Notes: generated from the letters alone by a model not told the origin. A stretch of 64,000 nucleotides of DNA from Aselliscus stoliczkanus (GCA_033961575.1 CM066738.1:101519478-101583477), one strand, 5' to 3'; counted from the stretch's first letter, positions 12,240 to 23,832 are shown. Program-made: numbers and translations.

Positions 12240-12510
12240 GAATCAGAGCTGGGTCAGGGACAGCACGGTGAGCCATTGAGTGTGGACCCAGGGGTCGGAA
12301 TGCCTGGCTGTGCAACCCAGCTCCGCAGCTGAGTAAGTGGGGTGCTCTTGGGCAAGTTACTGAAACACTTTGTGCCTTAATATTTCCACCTGTAAGCTAA
12401 GGAGGATGAAATTACCTACCTCATAGAGTTGTCATAAGGATCAAATGAGTGAATATGACTGAAGTCTTTCCAAGTGCCCAACCCATCAGAAGCCCTCAGT
12501 ATGAGAGTAA
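12240..12510 (+). mobile_element. MIR SINE, sense
   Basis: TGCTCTTGGGCAAGTTACTG, AACACTTTGTGCCTTAATATTTCC, and ACCTACCTCATAGAGTTGTCATAAGGATCAAATGAG are MIR landmarks in order. Nearly full length, very old. Confidence 0.85.
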
Positions 12511-12972
12511 TATTATTAATTGTTCTCTTGGCCTCCTAACCAGTCAGACACCATATAAAATATTCTAGATGCAAGCCCAGAATCAGATTTCAAATTCCAA
12601 TTAACTTATGTTATTATACAATTAACTAGCCTACTGAATTGAATATCAAATTGATTTTTTGGGCTATTGTAACTAATCATAATTGTATAGAGTGTCATTT
12701 ATCAGTTTAAAAAAATACTGTTCTTAACATTGTGTCATAGCTCTTTCTATTGTGTGCCTGAACAAATGAACTAGGGTTTTATATAATGGACAGAAATATT
12801 TGGTGTTTTTCTGTAGAGAAACCTGAACACTCATTGAACTTTTACAAATACATAATCGAATATATTTTAACATGATAATGTAACCATACCTAATTCCTTC
12901 GGATAATCCTCTTTCTAATTGTAATGCCATCAATGAGATATCAGGTTTTTGTTGTCTGTTTGCTTTTCCCAG
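12511..12972. other. unassigned AT-rich sequence
   Basis: No gene or repeat recognised. Ends with a good polypyrimidine tract and CCCAG (see the next entry). Confidence 0.35.
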
Positions 12973-13086
12973 GACCCAAGGAGGAAATATTCCTGGGGAA
13001 GGAATTCTATCTAAATATGTAAATGTGGCAATGGGTTTAAAGAAACTTGGTACTCTTGCTGATGACACTATTACAAATGTGCTCAC
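12973..13086 (+). other. weak exon-like stretch after a good 3' splice site
   Basis: TTTTTGTTGTCTGTTTGCTTTTCCCAG precedes position 12973, a strong acceptor pattern. One frame is open for 55 codons from 12974 to the TGA at 13139, with a plausible mixed composition (includes GGNIPGEGILSKYV and KKLGTLADDTITNVL). I do not recognise the peptide. No strong donor follows at the right place; only TAT-GTAAAT at 13017 fits well, and it would give a very short exon. Chance alone gives such frames often, so this is a lead and not a gene call. Confidence 0.15.
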
Positions 13087-13254
13087 AGGGGTTTCTTTCC
13101 TCCTTCACGTCCTCTCTTCATTCACTCATTCTTTTATGTGAAATCGTGTAGTGACAGTTTGCTATGCACTGTGTTAGGAAATATTGACAAAGACAGACAG
13201 TCCCCACCCTCAGGGAGACTAAAAAAATAAAAGAGCTAATATTTTTTGCAAGCT

Positions 13255-13440
13255 TACGCGTCCAGGCACTGTGTTAGGTACTTCATACGGGTTGTCGCTG
13301 TTAATCCTTACAGCTCCATTTTACAGATGAGAAAACTGAGATTCTGAGGTTAAGTAACTTGCTCAACGTCACACAGCTGCCAGAAACTACAGCTGGGCTT
13401 CAAATCTGACTTCAAACCCATGTTCCTAACGGCAGTGCTT
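13255..13440 (-). mobile_element. MIR SINE, antisense
   Basis: AGGCACTGTGTTAGGTACTTCAT, CATTTTACAGATGAGAAAACTGAG, GGTTAAGTAACTTGCTCAA and CACACAGCTGCCAGAA follow the MIR reverse complement. One of the better preserved MIRs here. A related GCACTGTGTTAGG segment at 13160-13180 belongs to another old repeat fragment. Confidence 0.9.
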
Positions 13441-16180
13441 GCCATCCCTTTTTCCCAATTACTCCTCAACACCCAACGTAGTATTCTTGTTAGTTGGCTC
13501 TCTGTGTCCTCCGCACTCAAAAACTCTCTGCCTTTACTCTCACCTGGCAGCCAGATTCCCAAATTCAACCCAACCTAATATGTCTAACCCAAGCCCTTCT
13601 CTGTGTGCACTCCTGGCTCCCTAACTCATCTCACTTTTTCAGCTTCTAACACTACATCACATCCCACCCCCCGCAACCCCTGCCACCTACCCACCACTGA
13701 GCATCAACTTATTTTATATGGTCTTCCGATGTTCCAAACTAGGCCATAAATTCCAAACTAGATTATAAAGTTCCCCAAAGACATATATTTCCCTTTATAT
13801 TATGTTAGCCATAGAACTTAGGTGGAGATTGAGGTGTTCAATAAATTACAATTGCCTTTTCCACTGCTGAATTGGTTGATCTAAAAAAAAAACAGAGATT
13901 CATTGAAAATAAATGTTGGTGATTTAAGAATCAGTAAATAGCATGTGCTTGCTTGGCCCAGTCTCTTTTCCTTCTGTTTATCACTACCATTATCAGACGC
14001 TGCCTACATCCTACAACTGCAGACTTGTCATGGGTGGTTTTGCAATGACTGCATGGCCCTGCATAATGTAGACTGGGCTTGTATCTCCACCTTAAGCCTT
14101 TGGGACAAGGCCAAAGCTAGAGGTCACTGGAGCACCCCACCCACTTAGCCTGCCATTCAAGGACAGAAACTCAAGAGTCTGCCATTGGCTGTCTCCTGCT
14201 TGGAAGACTCACAGACCTATATGTATCCCTTTGTCACTTAACACTTACAGCCTTGAGATGTCATTTGTAATAGCTGTGTACTCTTTCAGCTCCTGAGCAG
14301 TGACATGGCTGAGCCCAGCAACCTGGAGCAAGTGCCCTCTGAGCACCTGTTGACTGGCTGGGTTTATGGAGGGGATTTGCGGGGGCCTCCAGTATGGGAG
14401 CTGCTGTGGTGTCACCAGCATTGATAACCAGTGGCTCTTCAAAGTGCTTTAGGACAACCAGGAAGTCTTTCTCACGTTTGGATGTTTTGTCTGAGCTCTT
14501 GGCTTCCAAGCTCCCCCTTTCCCATTGCTTCCCTTTGGGAGTATCAAATGCTGTGTGTTTGTAGTCATGACACCTCCAGCTCATGGGAGGAGAAAAATCT
14601 TGAGAAAGAGAAAAAATTCTCTGGGATTTCATGCATTCTCAATCCATCTCTGTATTACTCACCATATCTTAACTTCAGCTTGAAGAGCTTCTGTTTCTTT
14701 TCCTTTGGGGGTGGAGGGACAGGAGGGAACTACAGGAAGCCCTGTTCCCCTGGGGGAGAGCTGGGTTGTGGCATGTAGACCACAGCAGCTCTCCCCGAGA
14801 TTCCTTCCTTAGGTGACCCCCTGGGAGCCGTTTTTTCACTGGGAGACCAAATGCAAACTCAAAGCTTGTCATTTGCTGATAGTTCACCTCCCTCTCATCT
14901 CTGCCAAGGCTGTCAGATGTCATGTGCAGGCTGCTTGCTTTAGGGATGATGTAAAATCAATATCCTCCACACCTCACTTTATCCTCCATTCTCACGCAAC
15001 TAGATGATAAACTATGTCTGGATGCCATTGGGAAGGGCTTCGCAGTACATTTTCTTTTCTTGTCTGTCTCTCTATTAGATAACGTCGTATTTATGTCCCC
15101 TCTTAGAAGAAATATCCCATAGCAGGGAAATTAGAATTCCTCCTTCGTGGGTTACTTTATTTTAAATGAGTATTCCCTATTTCCTCACTCTGGTTTTTCC
15201 TAGGCTTGGGTTCCTTGAGCAGACTTGAACCAATTCCTGACCACATATTTCCTCCCTAGAAAAAGAGTTACGAAGCCCGCCTTCTCCCTGTGCCTTATTT
15301 ATCAACTCTTTGCACTCATCACTGGTTCAGTCCTGAGGCTTTTTCTCGGATTTGTGCAGTTGGTGGTCATTGCCTCCTGAAGAAAAGAGATTTGTGATGT
15401 GTCTCTGGGGTTCCTTTGTCTCTCTGTATTGAAAGTCGGTGCCTCTAAGGAGCTCTTAGGAATCCTAGTTAACAGTTTGGCCTCAAAGGGGTCAAACAGT
15501 ACATTAGGTCACTCTCTTAGTCATCATCAGAATAAAAACTTGTTGAAGATGTAATGGAGACCCTACCAACCCTGTTGGCTTGCCAAGAAAGATTACTCTT
15601 CTAGGTACACCGAATAAGTGCAGTACTCCAGCGAACCATTGAGAAAGGGTAGTTCGAAAATAGAAACTAAAAAAAAAAATTAACTTAATATAAATGAGAA
15701 GTCAGTTCCCCAAGAATGCCTCCCGTGGAGTAATTCTGAGGGTACTCACCATTTTGTGGTGAATGTGAACTGTTGGCAAGACAACGTTGGTGACACATAG
15801 GTTACTTAATGGTGAATAAATCTGCTGAAAAATGCTTCCTGCTTTAAAGTGTGTGCTAATATTTTGTACCACCTGCACAAAATGCATGCTGTTTACTTGA
15901 AAACTAACATGTGCAAGGCTGCATAACTCAAGTTAGGATAATCGAAAAATTGTCACATACTGAGCTTTCTGTAGAATGCTGTCTTGGTCTCCACTTCATT
16001 GGCTCTGAGCGGGAAACTCTGAGCGAATGTTCCTCAGACACAGGTGATCTGCAGATTCCTTCTCCATCATGCAGTAATCTTCATAGTCACCCTCGGTGGG
16101 ACATATTTGTGTGTCCCATAACTGCTCACGCCAGGCCAAGAGGACAAAGCCACAACCCCTTTCTCTCTATAGGGCAGCTC
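13441..16180. other. unassigned non-coding sequence
   Basis: No gene or repeat recognised in 2.7 kb. The largest frames (14261-14632 minus, 14431-14778 plus) overlap on opposite strands and lack any domain. Confidence 0.4.
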
Positions 16181-16199
16181 TAATGCTAGTCTGTGTTTT

Positions 16200-16313
16200 T
16201 TGTGTTTTTTTTTTTTTTTGAGGGCAGTGTCACTGGCCCTCACATGTGGGACCCGAACCGGGTCCTCTGGCCTCCTAAGCCAGCGCTTAACCACCGCGCC
16301 ACTCGGCCGGCCC
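16200..16313 (-). mobile_element. short type A tRNA-SINE, antisense, with perfect TSD
   Basis: In sense it runs GGCCGGCCGAGTGGCGCGG, an A box, a GGTTCGGGTCC B box, a GAGGGCCAGTGACACTGCCC tail and a poly-A. It is flanked by a perfect 19-bp target-site duplication, TAATGCTAGTCTGTGTTTT, at 16181-16199 and 16314-16332. The perfect duplication marks a fairly young insertion by the L1 machinery. Confidence 0.95.
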
Positions 16314-16332
16314 TAATGCTAGTCTGTGTTTT

Positions 16333-17078
16333 AAGTGAATATTGATTGTTCTTTCCTTCCCCTTATCCCATCTTCACCTCCCATTTTTTTCCTCCAACAA
16401 AATCCTAAAAATACAGATAGACGAAGGGTCAAGGAAAAGTTAGGGCAACTTCCTTCTTGTAGTTAAAAGCTTTAGCTCTATTTCTCCTGTTGAACAGATG
16501 ACACTCTTACTCGTTCACCCTTTGCTGCATGCCAGCTCTGTGTATGAACTTGAGCTTTCTTCACGTTGCCATCATTGTATTTGTGACATCACCTGACATC
16601 CATGAGCTAAGTCTCTTCAACATTTTCTTCTCATGCATTAGTTCATTTTTCAATACAATCTCCAGGACAGGCACAGAGAACTAGAAATACAATTTCCAAG
16701 TTGAAGACAACCCTGATGTTTTCCAATCGCATCTCCCACTTGAGGATGGTCTAATACAGGTGATCATTCATCCTCTATTTAGATGCCTCTAGTGATAGGA
16801 AATTCACCACCACACAATCAGAGCACACCATTTAAAAAATACCTCTGATTATTGGGGGGGAAAAAAAATCTTCCTCAATATGGATCTTGTTCTTTCTACC
16901 CCTTGGCTCAAAATTTAGAACTGAACACCTTTTTCAGATAATTGCTCTTACAATACTTAAAGATGATTATCTTGCCTCCCAAAGTGATTTTGTATTCAGG
17001 TTAAACATGCCCATTTTTGTCAAACACCTGTGGATTTCCATTCCCTTCACCATCTGGCCACCCTAATCAGTAGGGTTT
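16333..17078. other. unassigned sequence
   Basis: No gene or repeat recognised. Confidence 0.4.
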
Positions 17079-17094
17079 GTCCAGCTGTCTTTTT

Positions 17095-17555
17095 TTTTTT
17101 TTTTTTAAGATTTTATTGGGGAACTCGGGGAGCGGAACAGCGTTCGGGAATCAGGGAAGGGGAACAGACAAGTTGCTGTCCTTTTGTTCTTCAGTCTAGT
17201 TGCAGAGGATGTTGCTTCACTGGCCCATGTTGGTATCGTCATTGCGCTCTTCCCGGATGAGGCAGATCGGTCTCTGGCCTCTGAATGGTCGCTCACTACG
17301 GCCATTGGCAGCTCACACCGGCTTCCAGCTGCTCACACTGGCTGCCGGCCACTCACTGTAGCCTATGGCAGCCCACTGCAGCAGGGGCTGCAGCCTACAC
17401 CGCCACTGGGGCTCGCACAGCCCAGCTCCAGGTGGAGCTGTTATTCACCATCTTAGCTGTAGAGGGCAGTGTCACTGGCCCTCATATGGGGGATCCGAAC
17501 CGGGGCCACTGACATCCCAAACCAGCTCCCAACCAATGCGCCACTGGGCCGGCCC
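17095..17555 (-). mobile_element. long type A tRNA-SINE, antisense
   Basis: About 460 bp. In sense: A head with A and B boxes, GAGGGCCAGTGACACTGCCC, a GC-rich middle with variable short repeats (GCTGCCGGCC/GTGAGTGGC type), then CAACATGGGCCAGTGAAGC, a doubled GTTCC-rich block and CCAATAAAATCTTAAAAA. The TSD is TGTCCAGCTGTCTTTT at 17079-17094 and TGTCCAACTGTCTTTT at 17556-17571. It produces spurious open frames in several phases. Confidence 0.95.
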
Positions 17556-17624
17556 TGTCCAACTGTCTTTTAAAGTGTCATGAAAAGAGCTGAATATGTT
17601 TCAGTTGTACTAAGATTGTCACCA

Positions 17625-17705
17625 CTCCCCACATTGTTCCCATTTCACAGATGAGAATACTAAGACGGCCCGACAAATGACTTCGCTGAAGTCATTGACT
17701 AGACC
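17625..17705 (-). mobile_element. MIR fragment, antisense
   Basis: CCCATTTCACAGATGAGAATACTAAG followed by a short diverged part is a MIR core in reverse. Confidence 0.5.
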
Positions 17706-17929
17706 TTGCACTTGGATCTTTATTCTCCTTAGTAGAGAAAAGGAACCTCCTGTGATTTAATTCTGGTCTGTATTTCCCGAAATAACATGAAAATCTGGCT
17801 AGGGACCCCGTTTTACACTTAGGTAGGACAACCTGGGAATCCACTGGTTTCTATGCCAATGACATGGTGCAAAGGGGCTGAGCCAAAAGACTCTCGAAAT
17901 GTCAGTTGGTTAATCAACCTGAGATAATA

Positions 17930-18155
17930 AAGTTGGCTGCTTGGGTTTGAGTATCCCTGCCTCCCTCCTTCCCTCCATCTTCTTCTTCTTCCTCTGCCTG
18001 TTTCCTCTGGATCTTCAGGCTGCTGGCCTGCCCTGCAGATTTTGGACTTGCCAACCTCCATAATTGTGTGAACCAATCCCTTAAAATCAAACAAAATCTT
18101 CCTCTCTTTCTCTTACTCGATTGATTCTGTTTCTCTGAATAACATCGACTAAATA
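17930..18155 (+). mobile_element. LTR-like 3' part, sense
   Basis: The order CTTCAGGCTGCTGGCCTGCC, GATTTTGGACTTGCC, CCTCCATAATTGTGTGAACCAAT and TTCTGTTTCTCTGAATAACATCGACTAA is the ending of a common mammalian LTR-like repeat. Family name not recalled with certainty. Confidence 0.6.
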
Positions 18156-18184
18156 CTGTTATTATTCCACCTTTTGTGATTTTT

Positions 18185-18460
18185 TTTTTTTTTTAGCTGA
18201 GCCACCCTGCCACCTGTTAGCAGCTCAGTGGCAGCTCAGCTTGAGCTTGGAATTGAACAGGCAACCCTGTTGCTCAGAGCTCAGCTAGCACTCTTGAGCG
18301 AGCTCTTAACCAACTGAGCCACTTGGCTGGCCTAAATGTTTGTTTTTTGTTTGTTTGTTTGTTTTTTGAGGGTAGTGTCACTGGCCCTCATATGTGGGAC
18401 CCGAACCGGGGCCGCTGGCTTCCCAAGACAGCACTTAACCACCGCGCCACTCGGCTGACC
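18185..18460 (-). mobile_element. dimeric SINE (short A + B), antisense, single insertion
   Basis: On the minus strand a complete short A unit with an A-rich, CAAA-repeated tail is followed by a complete B unit (GGCCAGCCAAGTGGCTCAG... CAGGGTGGCTCAGC) with poly-A. One perfect 18-bp duplication, CCACCTTTTGTGATTTTT, flanks the pair at 18167-18184 and 18461-18478, and no duplication separates the units. The two units therefore seem to have inserted as one transcript. Confidence 0.85.
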
Positions 18461-18593
18461 CCACCTTTTGTGATTTTTAAAGGCTGTTTTTTGATAACAG
18501 CATGATTCTTCTCTCAATACAAAAATTTTTATTTCAATAATGGGTGATATTGCTCCTTGAGTTCTTTTATGGAGGTCCAGGACAATGTATTTT

Positions 18594-18695
18594 TTTTTTT
18601 TTGAGGGTGTGTCACTGGCCCTCATACGTGGGATCCGAACCCGGGCCGCTGGCTTCCCAAGCCAGCGCTTAACCACCGTGCCACTTGGCCGGCCC
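18594..18695 (-). mobile_element. short type A tRNA-SINE, antisense
   Basis: Same structure as the 16.2 kb copy. TSD CCAGGACAATGTATTTT at 18577-18593 and CCAGCACAATGTCTTTT at 18696-18712 (15 of 17 identical). Confidence 0.93.
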
Positions 18696-18712
18696 CCAGC
18701 ACAATGTCTTTT

Positions 18713-19244
18713 ATCTTAAATCTTCTCACAACTTTAAAGCCATAATGCAGCTTTATTATACTCCTAAGAAAATTCAAAATTGCTTTACATCTGTGTGGGC
18801 AACGAGTAGGCTCATTCTTTACCTCATTACTAACCACTGACAGTCAGCACTGCCAACTCTCAGTTGGCACTGTGCCCTAGCCTTCTACTGTATTTTGAAA
18901 ATCAACACATTCTTTAATATACCAGATTTACATGTTACAGCTGGAGTTTAGCAACTTAAGCCCATTAATGTTCAACCAATGAAATAATATGCCTGTGTTG
19001 CTTCTTTTGTTCTAAGTCTAATTTTGATTTTATTAAAGTGCGTTCTGTTGGCACCTAGCCTCCTTGCCTATAAGCTGGCCTCTGAACAAGGAATTCTACA
19101 GAAAAATCCGTTTGGGAAGCACTACATGCCACTTAGAGAGTTTCATAATATACACAGCACATGAAGTGTTCGAAAAGTCCTGTACTAAAGAAATCTATTT
19201 AATTAGTTTAATCTAATATTTCCCAAATGTATTTAGCCACAGAA
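18713..19244. other. unassigned AT-rich sequence
   Basis: No gene or repeat recognised. Confidence 0.4.
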
Positions 19245-19246
19245 AT

Positions 19247-19253
19247 TTCTTTT

Positions 19254-19323
<70 letters not shown>

Positions 19324-19377
19324 TTCCTTCCTTCCTTCCTTCCTTCCTTCCTTCCTTCCTTCCTTCCTTTCTTTTTC
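19247..19377. repeat. (TTTC)n-(TTCC)n pyrimidine microsatellite
   Basis: About 70 bp of TTTC units runs into about 50 bp of TTCC units. Strand-asymmetric and prone to triplex formation and length change. The lysine/glutamate-rich open frames on the minus strand here are artefacts of this repeat. Confidence 0.98.
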
Positions 19378-19379
19378 TG

Positions 19380-19825
19380 TAACATCTGTTGAAACACATT
19401 TTGGAAAATGATAGTCTTATGTTGTAACTTATTGTCCTCATTAGGGGACATAAAAACGCTGGAAAGAATATTGCCTTAAGCAAAGAATAAAGAAAAGCAC
19501 AAATTACTTTATGAAACCTGCTAAACAGTTGAGGTACTAATGATCCCTGATAAAGACAGCAGTCACCTAAATAAACTATCCTTTATTATATATTCATTGT
19601 TTGTACAATATTTAAACGGAGTGTCTCATCTTTAAACCATTACTAGGGCTGGCTAAGAGGACAGTCATTTCCTTTGTAAAGCTAAGTACTCATATTTGAG
19701 TCCAAGTCATTTTAGAAATGTCTAATAATAAATGTAACTGGGCAACCTGAATGAGAAGGGAGGAGTCCAAGAGAGGAGGAATAAAGTCAGTTGCTTAGTT
19801 TGGGCCATGAAATGTTTCTCTCTTT
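19380..19825. other. unassigned AT-rich sequence
   Basis: No gene or repeat recognised. Confidence 0.35.
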
Positions 19826-20160
19826 TATCCCCAGCTTTATTGAAATAGAAATGACATATAACATTGTATAAGTTTAAGGTGTCTAATGTAATGACTGAAT
19901 ACATACAAACAATGCAAAATGATTACCACACAATAATGTCAGTCAACACATCCATCACCTCACATAATTAATTGTGTTGTTGTTGTCCTGATGGTAAGGA
20001 AAACATTTAAGATCTATTCTCTTGGCAACTTTGAAGCATTCTTAATATCACCACTATGTTGTACCTCAGATCCCCAGGAAGCATTCATCTTATAACTGGA
20101 AGTCTGTACCCTTTGACCAATGTCTTCTCATTTCCCCCAATCTGTCTAGAGAGCAGCTGG
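19826..20160 (-). mobile_element. LINE-1 3' UTR, antisense
   Basis: TTTATTGAAATAGAAATGACATATAAC, GTATAAGTTTAAGGTGTC, GCAAAATGATTACCACAC, TTTAAGATCTATTCTCTTGGC, ATCCCCAGGAAGC and GGAAGTCTGTACCCTTTGACC give the antisense pattern of an L1M 3' UTR. Old and 5' truncated. Confidence 0.88.
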
Positions 20161-20224
20161 TAAAGCACCAAAATTATAAAACTATACAAGTAGGAACATT
20201 CATGCAATGCTGTAAATTGAAATC

Positions 20225-20405
20225 AAGAATACATTCAAAGACAGAATAGGCAAATTCATCAAAACAGGAAATAGAATAATGGTTACCATAAGATGTAGCC
20301 ATTGGGAGAAACTGGGTGAGGTTGAACCTGGGATCACTTTGTACTGTCTTTACAACTTCCTATGAATCTGTAATTATTTCCAAATAAAAATTAAAACAAA
20401 GAGAC
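20225..20405 (+). mobile_element. LINE-1 3' end fragment, sense
   Basis: AATAGAATAATGGTTACCATAAG, a GGGGAGAAA-like block and TGAATCTGTAATTATTTCCAAATAAAAATT read as the 3' end of an old L1. Confidence 0.7.
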
Positions 20406-21680
20406 AATTCAAAGAGTAAGCCACCATGACCAAGAAGTACTTACCTGGAAATACAAAGAGGATTGATAATTGAAACTCTATTAAAATTTCACACCTATAG
20501 CTGAAATAAGAGAAATCATATGATCTTTTCAGATACTTATAATGATCTCATTCATTCTAATGAATTTCCTTGTAATAGATTTTTTCCCTTAATATCACGA
20601 AAAAGATCCATCTAGATAACAAAAATGCTTAAGACTCAAACATTGTAGGTGTTTTTAATAAAATCAGAAATAATACAAGAATGCTCAATATCACTGTTAC
20701 TTAACATCATTACAGAAATTTTGGTCACTGCATGGCCAATGATTATAGAGACAGAGCAAGAGACTACTTTCCTGCCTCGGTCTTGGATATGTTTTTTAGC
20801 TTCTCAGCCTTTTTTTCTCTTTTATAGCACTGGAAGATGAATTGGACTAAACCATTACTTTTAACCCTCATTTTCTGTTTCTTAGCAGTGGACACTTTCC
20901 TTTAAAAAAAAGTCTTCCTACAGAAGACCAAAAGGTAAAACAGGTGAAACTGGGGTTGCTCTGATGGAAAGAAGAGTGGGGCACCCAAATCCTGTCTGTC
21001 CCGGTCCTTTCTTCCATCTCTGCGCATCCCCAGCAATCTCTGCCTGAAATAAGCCCCTAAGCCACACCCATGGAACCAGACAGAGGCCACAGAACCCTGA
21101 GCTGTTAACCAAATAACTTCCCAAACACCTGTGCAGATTCAAAGGTCTTTCTTGACTAGTATTTCCACCCTGCCAGGGAAACTTGTCATCCTCTAATTCC
21201 TTTTGGAGGGGATAAGCCATGATTCTCAACCCCTGTGATAATCAGAGACAAGTCCTCCCCTTTTAAGTGATTAACTGGTTTCCCCTCAAAGATGTTACAC
21301 ATCCTATGCTTGACTGTGGTAAGTGTGTGTGTGTGACTTTGCCTAGTAACTGAGGCACTGCCTTGCTGATGTCAGGATGTTTGGCTTCCTGTCGGCCCTT
21401 ATTGGATCATGAGCTAGGATGACCCATTTCTATGGTGGGGAAGCTGGTTCTAGCCTGTCTGGGGTTGTTTAAGGCAGAAGGCAGCTTTTAGTAGTATGCT
21501 ATAAATCCCTGAGACCTTTTAAGGTAATCCACAGTTTTTGGAACAACCCTGTACCTATTTTATAATAGCTTTCTTATCCCCATTATCTCACTGCTCTGGT
21601 TTTCTGTAGGCTGAGATTCAGAAAGCAGTACTGGAGATCAAGGCAAATTGCAGAACTCCCTAAAAAGAAAAGAATTAATC
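20406..21680. other. unassigned sequence
   Basis: No gene or repeat recognised. TGTGGTAAGTGTG at 21317 resembles a splice donor, but no exon is visible before it. Confidence 0.4.
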
Positions 21681-21684
21681 ACAG

Positions 21685-21990
21685 AGGATATTTAAGGCAG
21701 TGAAATTACTCTGTGTAATACTGCAATGGTAGATAACTGTCATTATAGATTGGTCCAAACCCATAGAATGTACAACACCAGGAGTGAACCCTAATGTAAA
21801 CATTGGACTTTGGGTGATAATAACGTGTCAATGCAATTCACTGATTATAACAAATGTACCACTCTGGTGGGTGTTGTGTATATGTGGGGACAAAGGGGTT
21901 ATATGAGAGCTCCATACTTTCTGCTAAATTTTAAATGCCTCCTCCCACAAAAGAATAAAATCTATTTGAAAAAGAAAAACAGAAAAGAGT
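21685..21990 (+). mobile_element. LINE-1 (L1M) 3' UTR, sense
   Basis: TGTAATACTGCAATGGTAGATA, CAAACCCATAGAATGTACAACACC, GTGAACCCTAATGTAAAC, TGGACTTTGGGTGATAAT and AACAAATGTACCACTCTGGTGG match an old L1 3' UTR along its whole length. Confidence 0.9.
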
Positions 21991-22019
21991 TTGAGGCTTT
22001 GCTTTAAAAAAATTTTTTT

Positions 22020-22955
22020 AATCACAGAAATTGGGGGGTAGCAAAACCAAACCAAACCCTGGGAAATAGTCTAGTCTCCTTGATAAAATGCTCTATTCTA
22101 TCTGACATTTACTGATAGTCTGTCCTCTACCCTTCGCTTTCCTTGCTGTCTCCTCCTTACTGATAACTTCCATACATCTTTATCTAACCCAGAGTTATTT
22201 CATAAGCTTCAGGCTCTTCTAGTCAAACATCTCCAAGAAATCTCTGTTTGAATGTCCCTTACGAACTTCAGCATCCTCTTATCCCAAATAGAAATCTTTA
22301 ACTCCCGACCCTAACTCCCCCCACCATAGTCCAATGTTTATGTAAAAGAGGTATGACCTTCTATATACATAAGAACTCGAGAGTTCTTGTAAATTTTCAT
22401 GCTAAAATAACAACAGTCCTTATGTCAGGTTAAATAGAGTGGGTTGAATTTGTGTTCCTGCTAAAACCCCAACAGAATCACTTGATAATACAAGGATCTA
22501 AAAAGAAGAATAAACCCACAAGGGTAATGAGACTGTAAAGAGAGGAGAGCTACACAATCTCAGAAGGTGGAAAAGCACATGGATAAATAGTAACTGACTT
22601 AGCAAATGCAAGAAAATCAGCACTATGTTGGCAGAGGGAAAAACCCAGAAACAAGTGGATCAACATGGACAAACCCTGGAAGAGGTCAGGAAGAGGAGGC
22701 TCCAGGCACCTCATAAAGAAGCAGTCAAATAAATAAAATTTCAGACATGTGAGGCCTCACAAGCATAGCCTCTGCCTTGTGTTTACTTTCTCGGAAAGCA
22801 ACTGAAGGCTGTGTTCCACCAAAATAAAAAAGAGCAAGCCAAGATCCAAGAGGACATGGAATGTAACACAAAAAGGAGGCACCGGGCCTCCCGGGTTGTT
22901 GAGAAAGCACTGTGCCAGAGCAACGCTATCTATGCTCCGGATGTGTTAGTTCTTT
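22020..22955. other. unassigned sequence, possible decayed LTR
   Basis: No gene recognised. The 22430-22740 part has a layout like an old MLT-type LTR (GTGGGTTGAATTTGTGTTCC near the start) but is too diverged to name. Confidence 0.3.
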
Positions 22956-22959
22956 GAAT

Positions 22960-23075
22960 CCTTTGCACTTAGGTTTAGAAAAAGTAAAATAATGTGTTCA
23001 ATGTCACACATTTGTCCAGTGAATTCAGAGCTAGAAATCAAACCCAGGTATGTCTGCACAAACGCATGATAGAGC
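22960..23075 (-). mobile_element. MIR fragment, antisense
   Basis: TCAATGTCACACATTTGTCCAGTG, AATTCAGAGCTAGAAATCAAACCCAGG and TATGTCTGC fit the MIR reverse complement. A second, sense scrap (GTGTCTGGCACGTGGCAACC) lies at 23192-23211. Confidence 0.7.
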
Positions 23076-23330
23076 ATTTCTATGATTATGGAATTCTGAG
23101 CCAAAGGATGCCGAATGTGGATTAGTAACAGTTCCAAAACACATGCTTACAATGAGAAGTAAATGAGATAATCACCCAAAGCGTGTACGCAGTGTCTGGC
23201 ACGTGGCAACCAAAATATCACTGACTTCTTTGAGTTAAAAATATAATCTATTATTATCATTATTGTCTCTACCAAGTGTTCTATGAAGGATTAGCATGTT
23301 ATTTGGATCTGGGAAGTCAAGAAGGACTTT

Positions 23331-23515
23331 TTTTTAACTTTATTGGGGAACAGTGTGTCTTTCCAGGACCCATCAGCTCCAAGTCAAGTACATAGTTGTT
23401 TCAATCTATTTGCAGATGGCGCCGCTCACTGGCCCATGTGGGAATCGAACTGGCAACCTTGGTGTTATGAGCCTTTGCTCTAACCCCCTGAGCCAACAGG
23501 CTGCCCAAGAAGGGT
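23331..23515 (-). mobile_element. type C (Ile-tRNA-like) SINE, antisense
   Basis: In sense: GGCAGCCTGTTGGCTCAGGGGG head, GGTTGCCAGTTCGATTCCC B box, CACATGGGCC, and a tail with CTGTTCCCCAATAAA and A-rich end. Probable TSD CAAGAAGGACTTTT near 23318-23331 and CAAGAAGGGTTTT at 23516-23528. Confidence 0.9.
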
Positions 23516-23639
23516 TTTGATGATTGGAGAAAAAGGGGACATTCCAAGTTAGAGACAATATTAACAAAGGAAGAGAAGACAGTGAGGAGGCATACATTTT
23601 AGGCGTTTGTCAAAGAACCTCATCACAAATTAACTGCAA

Positions 23640-23832
23640 TTCAGCACTTGTCAAAATGCTTAAAATGTCTGGGATTGAAGTACAGCATAGGGAATATAGT
23701 CAGTGGTACTGTAATAGCTATGTACAACGTCAGATGGGTAGCAGACTTGGTAGGGTTATCACTTGGTGAGGGGTGTAAATGTCTCATCATTATGTTGTTT
23801 TGTACACCTGAAGCTAATAATAAAAAAAAGTG
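23640..23832 (+). mobile_element. LINE-1 3' end, sense
   Basis: AAGTACAGCATAGGGAATATAG, AATAGCTATGTACAACGTCAGATGGGTA and TTGTACACCTGAAGCTAATAAT followed by A-run mark the extreme 3' end of an L1. Confidence 0.85.

Noticed and set aside
19208..19483. Lysine/arginine/glutamate repeat protein on the minus strand
   Set aside because: Direct translation of the TTTC/TTCC microsatellite.
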